Source: Actinernus sp. WN-2022 (lineage: Eukaryota; Cnidaria; Anthozoa; Actiniaria; Actinernidae). From it: 64,000 nucleotides of DNA. Every line of letters starts with the position of its first letter. The stretch's first letter is position 1. Positions 55,613-64,000 of the stretch are shown here, piece after piece. Location of the stretch: assembly GCA_030867875.1 (NCBI GenBank), contig JAOWCC010000092.1:1-64000 (forward strand). Reading direction: 5' to 3'. The position numbers and the translations under genes were made by a program. The notes under the pieces are model-generated. The model was given only the letters and a program-made list of their open reading frames with translations. It searched no databases and was not told the origin of the DNA.

Positions 55613-57526
55613 CATAATTTTTATGTAGCTGTTCTACAAACACCAACACTGCAAACAAAGTGTTATGATTACAGCTTTAATTTCAATATCAGAGCAAATA
55701 TGTACTTTTAAAACGTCATGCACATGCGTATTTGCTATTTCTTGTCGGCGCGCGGCCGCCCCCAGTTTCCCGCGAAAACTGAAATGAAACAACAGGCAAA
55801 TGCCGTGATTTTAAAATTTCTGCTTAAAAGTATCCATTTGTGAACTGTTTTCTCAAAAAATAAGAAAACTACTTAAAAGCTAAGTCTAAGACTTTAACAG
55901 GTTGAAATGTTCTTAATTTGTGATTCACTGTGAGTTTACTAAGTTATAAAATTATTTACTAAAAAAGTTGAAACCCTCGATAATTTGTATTTGATAGCAG
56001 AGCCTTCGTTATTTTGACCAGCGGAGCATACCGTTTTGCCGCGGTGTGGGTGCCGGTACGTACAGCGGCAAAACGTCACGCACATGCGCTTTTGATGAGC
56101 CCGGCCAGCGCGCACGTCTCCCCAGTCTCCCGCGGAAACTAAACGAAAACAGAGGCAATAGGCCCTTTGCAGCTAACCAGTCACGTGCTGATATAATACT
56201 TCATTAACGAATGAATTGAGCTTGTGATCCCCATGGGAAAAACGTTGCCATGGATGCTGGAGAGCAAGCAGTCTTTAAAATCGCTGTTTTTGAAAGATCG
56301 ACAATCGATTGGAGGTGGAAAATAGCATTTTAATACAGATAAGTTTTGCTAATATCAATACCGATCTTGTACAAGCCATTTAAATAAATGAAGTGAGATA
56401 TGTTTTGCTCTCCAGTACAACCACGTGATGTGTTAGCTGCAAAGGGCCTATAGCCTCTTTAAGCTTGCCTGTTTGTTGCCCCATTTCAGACCATGTGATA
56501 GTTCTCCTGAGGATTCACTACTTTGTTTTCCAAATATAGAAATTGATACATTTCCTCTTGGGATACTGAAAAACCAAAACGCATTACTCAAGGGAAAAGT
56601 CACGTGGTCTGAGATGGGACAAGCTGAAACGGTCTATTACCCCTGTTTCTAATTTTAGGTAAGAATGTGCAATGTTTTTCTAAAAAAGCAACAAAACTAC
56701 TTATAAAAGCTAAGTCTAATACTTTAACAGGTTGAAGTTTTCTTAATTTGTAATTCACTGTGAATTATAAAAGTTATAAGATTATTTACTAAAACGTTTA
56801 AGCCCTCGGAAACTTGTACTTGAAACCGGAGCCTTCGTTCTTTCGGACAGCGGAGCACAACATTTTGCCGCGGTGTCCTGCAGTGTTAGCTCTTGATAAG
56901 GACAGTACATAGACTAAGACTTAGAGAACGGACGAGAGTGATTTATGGGATTCAGAGTCCCGAGCATTAGATAGAAAGCCTTCAATGCGAGGGACTCTAA
57001 ATTCCATAACTCACCCGCGTTCATTGTCTAACCGGTTTAGAACATGGTCACACCCACAAAAGACTGCTGAAACAATTGCACAGCATTGTTTCCGAAAACA
57101 AATGCTAATGATCAACCAGTCGTCTGTCAAAAGGATTTATTCACAGGGTCTGCCCCAACTGTTTTTGGGCCTTCCTTGATGCTCATATTTAAAATTTATA
57201 TGTATTGAAGCAAGGCACACATTACTTCATTGAATTGAAGGGATTTTAGGGGGTGGGGGATAAAATATGGCACTGCGCAGGGACAGAATGAATGGAATAT
57301 TTTTTTAGGTGGGCCGGAAACGTTATTTTTCCAGCGATACTCATATGAACTGACGAACCTGGCGCACATGTGGATGACAATAATCATAGCAAATATTCAA
57401 ACATTACTAACAAACTGTGCATAGATGTAGTCGAAAAGGAAATGTTTGTAGCCAATTAACAGCCACCAATCGAGTGATAACTCCATATATGCGCGCGCAG
57501 CACCATGACATAGCCCCTTTAAAGAT
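55613..57526. repeat. Duplicated block matching 27290-29448
   Basis: Carries the same MITEs in the same order, with deletions (for example of 27800-28110-like sequence near 56045) and a changed segment at 56640-56930. Confidence 0.7.
56161..56449. mobile_element. GGCCCTTTGCAGCTAA MITE, unit B copy
   Basis: Counterpart of 28247-28534; ends and TA flanks preserved. Confidence 0.6.
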
Positions 57527-58313
57527 CCTTCCCCTCCGACCGAAGGAGGATTCAGACCTACTCTAACATCCTTCCCCTCCCACCGAAGGAGGATTCAGAC
57601 CTACTCTAACATCCTTCCCCTCCCACCGAAGGAGGATTCACACCTACTCTAACATCCTTCCCCTCCCACCGAAGGAGGATTCAGACCTACTCTAACATCC
57701 TTCCCCTCCCACCGAAGGTGGATTCAGACCTACTCTAACATCCTTCCCCTCCCACCGAAGGAGGATTCAGACCTACTCTAACATCCTTCCCCTCCCACCG
57801 AAGGAGGATTCAGACCTACTCTAACATCCCTCCCCTCCCACCGAAGGAGGATTCAGACCTACTCTAACACTCTTCCCCTCCCACCGAAGGAGGATTCAGA
57901 CCTACTCTAACATCCTTCCCCTCCCACCGAAGGAGGATTCAGACCTACTCTAACATCCTTCCCCTCCCACCGAAGGAGGATTCAGACCTACTCTAACATC
58001 CTTCCCCTCCCACCGAAGGAGGATTCACACCTACTCTAACATCCTTCCCCTCCCACCGAAGGTGGATTCAGACCTACTCTAACATCCTTCCCCTCCCACC
58101 GAAGGAGGATTCAGACCTACTCTAACATCCTTCCCCTCCCACCGAAGGAGGATTCAGACCTACTCTAACATCCCTCCCCTCCCACCGAAGGAGGATTCAG
58201 ACCTACTCTAACACTCTTCCCCTCCCACCGAAGGAGGATTCAGACCTACTCTAACCGGCATTCTTCCCCTGCTTCTCCTCCCACCGAAGGAGGATTCAGA
58301 CCTACTCTAACAC
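57527..58313 (+). repeat. 43-bp minisatellite, about 18 copies, with internal block duplication
   Basis: Variant units (ttcacacc, ggtggattc, catccctcc, cactcttcc) occur in the same order twice, so a run of eight or nine units was duplicated after the split from the unit A array. Confidence 0.85.
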
Positions 58314-60484
58314 AAATTCTCAAGTCCCATCTTTTACCATTATCAGTGCGTCAAAGCCAAAAAGTGTGGGCAGCAAATATAAAGGTATCACAGCATCACA
58401 TTGCCCTTTAAGTAGCTAAAAAGGGAGTCACGGAGCAGAAAAGAGAAATTTAAGAAATCGTAAATTCCTGGCAACAGTTGGAAAATCGCCCTCCTTTATT
58501 TTTTGTTCACAGATAGGCAATAGAAAGTATCGTAAACATGGCGGGATTTGTTTGTTCAAAAAACCATTTTACTTCGAGAAAGAAAAATTAAACCTTCCGG
58601 CCGTCACGTGCCTGAAACAGCTCGACATAGACATTTTATGGCATAACTTCTATGATCAATAAGAGTACTGACAACAGAAAAATGTATGCGATTTTTTTAC
58701 AACAACAGAACACCTAGCTTCAAACGAATGCGTAATAAAATGCTTTCGAGTCGAAAAGTCCCAAAAGTCAAAACGTAAACACTTCTTGCCCGACCAGGAA
58801 TTGGCTTCGCTCTAAAAACGTCTTGCATGTAGATATCCTGTCATTGATGAAATGTTTGTTAAATCCTATTTTTTTCTATCACAAAAGTTCTTGTTTTCTG
58901 AGTTCTAAGAGAACTACTGTTGTCACAAAGTCTGAACCACAAATATACTTCCCCCACTTGAGAGAGAACTCATATTTTGACAAACAAATCCTCAATTCTT
59001 GCTCACTTTCGATGAGAAGTTAAGGAGTGTACGTTTTTAACGAGGGGAGGTGCGCTGGAGTATTTGGGGGGAGGGTCATAAAAAAAATGTAACGTCTCTG
59101 AAGGCCTCGTAATTTTTTTATTTTAGGGGGAGGGTCACCCTTTCATTTGTAGCAGGTGTAGCAGGATTTTGGTTCCTACCGGATTTGGTTGCAGTTGGAA
59201 CTGTTTTCCTAGGAAACTGGTTCCAGCCGGAACCAATCTCCTGGCCGGAACCGATCTCCTGTTACACCGGCTCTGAGTGATCTGAGACATGAAAACGAGG
59301 CTTGGTTAATTACGCAGTCGCTACGACCGGATCGCGCAACGCAGAGATTAACTTCTGGCAAGATTTGTCGGTAGGTGAGCGGAGATTCTTTCATACAGCC
59401 TGCTCAGACATTCTATAAGATTATGACACGGAAAAATTGTCCCGCAATAATGTCAAACGTATTGGGGGAGGGTTATCCCTTTTTCTGCAACCTAAAGTGA
59501 AGGGCCATGGATTTCTTTTAGAAGCAAGGAGGAGGTCAAGGTTTTCCCTTGTATCTGTAGCAAAAAAAACTCCAGCCCACCCCCACCCCTCATTAAAAAC
59601 GTACACTCCCTTAACACAGCAATTTGAATTCACAAACCTCGTGAAAGCACTTTGAAACGCTGCCACAGCTTGTGAGTGACATCATTTTCAGTGTTAGCAC
59701 TCTTATTGAACATGGCCGACAGCCTATTGTTGTAAAGTACTGCGTGTCGACTGAATACGGTCTTTCTAATCCCCCGAAGATGCTTATCTTACCTATTGAT
59801 TGACAGCTCGTTAGCCAATGGAAATTTTCCGTCCGCCGGCGGACAAAAAATGGAACAAGACAATGGCGAGACTGCAGGCGCTCCTTTCCCATTCCTACTT
59901 TCTCCGCTACGCAGGCCGGCTATAGATAGGTGTTTAAATTTACACCAGCGGGAAAAGTATCGGATTCATATTGTTCTCTATTCCCAGGAAAACGTTGAAG
60001 AAGTTAAATCCGGAAACTTTTTCCTCGAGTGTAATTGTATTCTTAGTGTTTCCTGGATGTAGCAAACAACAATCTTCCATTCACGGCACCAACTCTTTCA
60101 GTTTTGTACAAACTTCGTGAGCAAAGTTGCTTGCTCGTCTTGCCAGCTGAACTCCATCAATTGTCATCTCAAAGGTTGTTGCACCAGCCGCAGTTGTCGT
60201 AACTTGTAGCTCTATCATGTGATCGCTGTTCATGACAAAATAACAGATATTAACCGGTGATCTCAGGTGAGATCGGTATTAACCGGTGATCTCACGAATC
60301 ATAACTAGGTTCTTGACATCCTCTTTTCCTCTCACCTTAGCCCCTTTTTCTAGGTACTCAAGATCGAGTTTTATTTGTATTCTTTGCGTGCTCAAATAAT
60401 TGTTGTTACATAAAGACTGTTTTGTGACTAGGGAAAATGTAAAAGTTAATTCCTGCAAAAGTACCCTCGAAATAACCTCTTTAC
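58314..60484. other. Shared 3' flank of IFIT-like copy 3
   Basis: Matches 30137-31684 apart from the TTAA element and a short tandem duplication at 60248-60295. No confident gene. Confidence 0.45.
59024..59610. mobile_element. TTAA-flanked MITE
   Basis: 587 bp, ends GGAGTGTACGTTTTTAACGA and complement, TTAA at 59020-59023 and 59611-59614. Unit A retains the empty site (gaagttaacacagc). Confidence 0.8.
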
Positions 60485-61024
60485 TCACCCGCCTTTGCTC
60501 TCAGTGTCATCTTCATCACTTGTAGACATATCGTTGACAACCTTCAGCCATGGGACAGCTGCCTTGTTCTTCACCAGGAAGCCACACGTCTTCGTCAAGC
60601 GGTTAGGGACAGGTTTCAGTACCAATTGTCCCTGAATATCTACAGCTAAGGGTTCGTTGTGTTTGTTAATGTTGACAAGATCTGCCACCACCTTCATCCA
60701 GCTCATCTCTGGATTGTATCCAGGCTGTTTCCACAACAGCAACTCAAATGCATCTTTGCTGTTTGCAGGAAATGTCTTCCAATCAAATCCATTGATTATT
60801 TTGTACGTCAGTTTGTTTTGGATGTCCTCTTTGTCTGTTATCAGGATAGGAAAATAGCAGTTTCCTACCTCGTATCCAAGGCGCTGTCCCGTCTTGACTA
60901 TTGACCTGTCTAAACAGTTTCTTGCTTCTGTCATAACATCCTTCACGTTCTCGCTAACCGGTTCTTTCCTGTACATATTCTCTTCCAGTCCCACGCATTT
61001 TTTGGCAAGACTCTTTAGATCATC
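60485..61024 (-). pseudogene. IFIT-like copy 3, C-terminal segment
   Basis: About 180 codons homologous to the C-terminal region of copy 2, ending in the same DEDDTESKGG tail (a repeated SNSDEDDTE block is absent here). Divergence from copy 2 is clearly higher than in the TPR part: for example MYRKEPVSENVKDVMTE against LYRNEPVKENFIDVMTE. Separated from its N-terminal part by a 1355-bp tRNA-like array. Removing the array and one heptamer would keep frame across D-D-D-L. Confidence 0.75.
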
Positions 61025-61148
61025 TGTGTAGTTATGATATGAAATCATGTTTGCCGCGTAGCACTAGTAAGTGTAAAGAATGAGATGTAAAGTGGTAAAG
61101 CTGTAGTGCTAAGTGTGCACGCCCTACGAGGGAAAGAGAAAAAATCTC

Positions 61149-61222
61149 TGACCCAAGTGGGACTCGAACCCAACGACCTCCAGGTTACATGTCTGGCGCT
61201 CTACCAACTGAGCTATCAAGTC
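61149..61222 (-). tRNA. tRNA-like unit 1 of the 257-bp array
   Basis: Identical to 156-229, with T6 terminator and ATATAA upstream. Confidence 0.6.
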
Positions 61223-61405
61223 AGATGAGAGCAATCGTGGGTATTGGTGCGTTATATGGGGTCACGGCGATTATATAGGTATGTGTAGTTATGATATGAA
61301 ATCATGTTTGCCGCGTAGCACTAGTAAGTGTAAAGAATGAGATGTAAAGTGGTAAAGCTGTAGTGCTAAGTGTGCACGCCCTACGAGGGAAAGAGAAAAA
61401 ATCTC

Positions 61406-61479
61406 TGACCCAAGTGGGACTCGAACCCAACGACCTCCAGGTTACATGTCTGGCGCTCTACCAACTGAGCTATCAAGTC
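61406..61479 (-). tRNA. tRNA-like unit 2 of the 257-bp array
   Basis: Identical to unit 1. Confidence 0.6.
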
Positions 61480-61662
61480 AGATGAGAGCAATCGTGGGTA
61501 TTGGTGCGTTATATGGGGTCACGGCGATTATATAGGTATGTGTAGTTATGATATGAAATCATGTTTGCCGCGTAGCACTAGTAAGTGTAAAGAATGAGAT
61601 GTAAAGTGGTAAAGCTGTAGTGCTAAGTGTGCACGCCCTACGAGGGAAAGAGAAAAAATCTC

Positions 61663-61736
61663 TGACCCAAGTGGGACTCGAACCCAACGACCTCCAGGTT
61701 ACATGTCTGGCGCTCTACCAACTGAGCTATCAAGTC
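61663..61736 (-). tRNA. tRNA-like unit 3 of the 257-bp array
   Basis: Identical to unit 1. Confidence 0.6.
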
Positions 61737-61919
61737 AGATGAGAGCAATCGTGGGTATTGGTGCGTTATATGGGGTCACGGCGATTATATAGGTATGTGT
61801 AGTTATGATATGAAATCATGTTTGCCGCGTAGCACTAGTATGTGTAAAGAATGAGATGTAAAGTGGTAAAGCTGTAGTGCTAAGTGTGCACGCCCTACGA
61901 GGGAAAGAGAAAAAATCTC

Positions 61920-61993
61920 TGACCCAAGTGGGACTCGAACCCAACGACCTCCAGGTTACATGTCTGGCGCTCTACCAACTGAGCTATCAAGTC
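61920..61993 (-). tRNA. tRNA-like unit 4 of the 257-bp array
   Basis: Identical; the adjacent 3' spacer (downstream on the minus strand) has the single substitution in the array (agtatgtg for agtaagtg). Confidence 0.6.
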
Positions 61994-62176
61994 AGATGAG
62001 AGCAATCGTGGGTATTGGTGCGTTATATGGGGTCACGGCGATTATATAGGTATGTGTAGTTATGATATGAAATCATGTTTGCCGCGTAGCACTAGTAAGT
62101 GTAAAGAATGAGATGTAAAGTGGTAAAGCTGTAGTGCTAAGTGTGCACGCCCTACGAGGGAAAGAGAAAAAATCTC

Positions 62177-62250
62177 TGACCCAAGTGGGACTCGAACCCA
62201 ACGACCTCCAGGTTACATGTCTGGCGCTCTACCAACTGAGCTATCAAGTC
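62177..62250 (-). tRNA. tRNA-like unit 5 of the 257-bp array
   Basis: Identical to unit 1 and first to be reached from the IFIT-like 5' side. Confidence 0.6.
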
Positions 62251-62329
62251 AGATGAGAGCAATCGTGGGTATTGGTGCGTTATATGGGGTCACGGCGATT
62301 ATATAGGTATGTGTAGTTATGATATGAAA

Positions 62330-64000
62330 TCATGTTTGCCGCGTAGCACTAGTAAGTGTAAAGAATGAGATGTAAAGTGGATCATCGTCAGAATGTAAGA
62401 CTGTTTGTACTTTTGTTTTTAAGCTTTGTTGTCGTTCAATCACCAGAACATCATACGGGTCTTCTTCTGGCAACAGCAAAACCTCTCTTGGGTCCAATCC
62501 ACTAACAACTTCAACAAGTGCTAAACGTTTGTAAAACTGATCTTGGCTGCCTGCATCCATCTCTGACTTCTGCAGCATTCCACAAAGTTTTTCCGCAGCA
62601 AGAAGAGAACCACGTTCGGCAGCTAGCATAAAATAATTGACTGCCTCGTGTGGCCTGCCTTTACTTTGTGATTCCTTACCTTTAGCGATTTGAAGCGATT
62701 GTTCAAGTTCCCCCTTCTCGTCAGCTGTTACGTTATTCGTCAGAGACTCCGCGTCTTCCCACTGCTTGCTTTTAATGTACAACCTGACGAGACACTTGCT
62801 CACTGATGTATCTCCCAACTTGAGTTTTAAAGCCGCTTGGTAGTTTGCAATCGCATCTTGAACCTTGTCCTCGGAATCGTCGAGCCATCCAAGCGTCTCA
62901 TAGCCTTTAAATTGCTCTCTTTCATCGCTTTCCTGGATCTTCTCATTGGCTAGCTCTCTTAGAGGATCTTTAGTGAATTTGCTGTCTTGATTTGGGTTGT
63001 ACTCCAGAGATTGTTTAAGGTGATAAAATGAGAGAGCCTTGCCGTGGTCCTTTAGAAAAGCTCCAAACATTTGATGAAAACGAGCTTTGAGGATATTGTC
63101 CACTTGGTCTTTTTTGTCTACCTCTATGGAAATTTCATTGAAAACCATTTCCGCCTTTCTTAGCATCAACTCTTCTTTGACCTCTTTGTACTTCTTAACG
63201 TAAAGTTCAACAAGTTTTAATGCTGGCATTATGTATGCTTTATTTGTGTTCCAACTCTCTCGAAAGCATTTTTCAGCTTTGTTATAATAGCTGACTTTTT
63301 CTTCACTTGTCAAACCGTACTTAAGGTTACTTTTCCTGAGGCATAATCTACCCTGAATTTCTAACGTCCTATAAGAATCAGGCTGATTTTGAAGAATTTT
63401 ATTCAAAATCTCTTCAGCCTTATTCAAGACCTCTATTTTCCAACCAGACGTATCAATAAAGTATTCAGAAGCAGCCCTCAAGATCGCGTAGTTATTTCTG
63501 CCTATTTCCATGGCCTGTTCAGCAAATCGTTTACTACTCTTGCCATAATCCTGTCTGATCTTATTAAGAAATCTCGCATACTGGATCAAAGCTTGTGCGT
63601 GAATAGTAGCATAATATTGGGAGGAATTTTGGGCGGTGGCGATGATTTCTTCCCATAACTTTTTAATTTCTCGTACCTCGGTTTTTTTATTTCCCCCATG
63701 GGTGGTTATTATGTGACGATACAAACGCTGGTAAACAAGTGCCTTAGTGAATTTGAATGGAACACTGTCTGGCCTTCCTTCGAGTGCTTTGTTGATACAA
63801 CGATACGCTTCTTTGTAACCGCTCTCGGTAAAACCACTCATGGCGATCGAAAATGCTTTCTCGGCCATCACTTCTGGAATGTCCTCTGGATTTCTTTCGT
63901 TAAGTAATCTTCTCACCTCCCCCATGTGTTCTTCAACGGCTGTCTCTAGTGTTTCGCTGGAAGCGTTCGAATTCTCTTCGAATGATAGCCAAGCCAAATT
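62330..64000 (-). pseudogene. IFIT-like copy 3, TPR part, truncated by window end
   Basis: Same sequence as 309-1979. The frame enters from the window edge and ends in array sequence. TPR content is as in copy 1. No lesion other than the array insertion is visible in this part. Confidence 0.8.

Larger units (their letters stand above)
34191..60484. repeat. Segmental duplication unit B
   Basis: Partner of unit A. Divergence in shared coding blocks is a few percent, well above that between the window ends, so this duplication is the older one. Confidence 0.8.
61025..62379 (-). mobile_element. Five-unit tRNA-like tandem array (257-bp type) inserted in IFIT-like exon
   Basis: Exactly 5 x 257 + 70 bp. 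Flanked by perfect heptamers gatcatc (61018-61024 and 62380-62386); copy 2 has a single gatcatc at the same site. Starts tgtgtagttatgatatg, the same sequence that forms the inverted end at 14746. Units are almost identical (one spacer base differs near 61841). Confidence 0.85.
62022..64000. repeat. Window-end copy of the terminal direct repeat
   Basis: Equals 1-1979. Confidence 0.9.

Noticed and set aside
1..64000. Circular or viral genome suggested by identical window ends
   Set aside because: The repeat lies in the middle of a host-type gene and array, and internal tandem units already explain repetition; a tandem duplication or assembly overlap is simpler.

Overview
The window is intron-bearing, AT-rich animal DNA packed with transposons. 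The host is most likely an anthozoan cnidarian (coral or sea anemone). That assignment is an inference from IFIT-like TPR genes, a DIRS-type retroelement, many short TIR elements and tRNA-like satellites, not from a marker gene. There are no bacterial operons, rRNA genes or CRISPR arrays.

Layout. The backbone is a tandem repeat of roughly 30 kb. Three copies of an IFIT-like gene lie on the minus strand at 309-2297 (3' end cut off), 31685-34190 (full length except for a broken start) and 60485-64000 (split in two and running off the window). The two intervening units, A (about 2300-31500) and B (about 34200-60300), are collinear but interrupted by different insertions and deletions. The shared backbone holds a 5' exon and intron of the IFIT-like gene, tRNA-derived repeats, nested MITEs, a large broken transposon-type gene with an XPG/PIN-like nuclease and Cys-rich tail, a conserved 92-codon ORF, a broken HNH endonuclease, a broken membrane-anchored mobile or virus-type gene, and a 43-bp minisatellite. 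Unit A alone carries 6015-11641 (TIR elements and a LINE fragment), a six-unit tRNA-like array (13176-14746) and the satellites at 24729-25955. Unit B alone carries a DIRS-like element (35983-40609) and several MITEs. A second scale of duplication is visible: bases 1-1979 equal 62022-64000, so either the whole 62-kb block is repeated or the assembly overlaps itself.

The most unusual component is a mobile element made of tandem 257/258-bp units. Each unit carries a tRNA-like gene with intact A and B boxes, a TATA-like hexamer about 30 bases upstream and usually a T5-T6 terminator. One array sits inside an IFIT-like exon between perfect 7-bp target duplications. Another replaces 1.3 kb of the transposon-type gene and ends in a perfect 53-bp hairpin.

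Functionally, the only plausible host genes are the IFIT-like TPR copies, whose vertebrate relatives bind non-self RNA, and every copy here carries a lesion. The rest is mobile DNA in layers, with target-site duplications (TTA/TAA, TTAA, TA, 8 bp, 7 bp) that often can be read directly because the other unit preserves the empty site.
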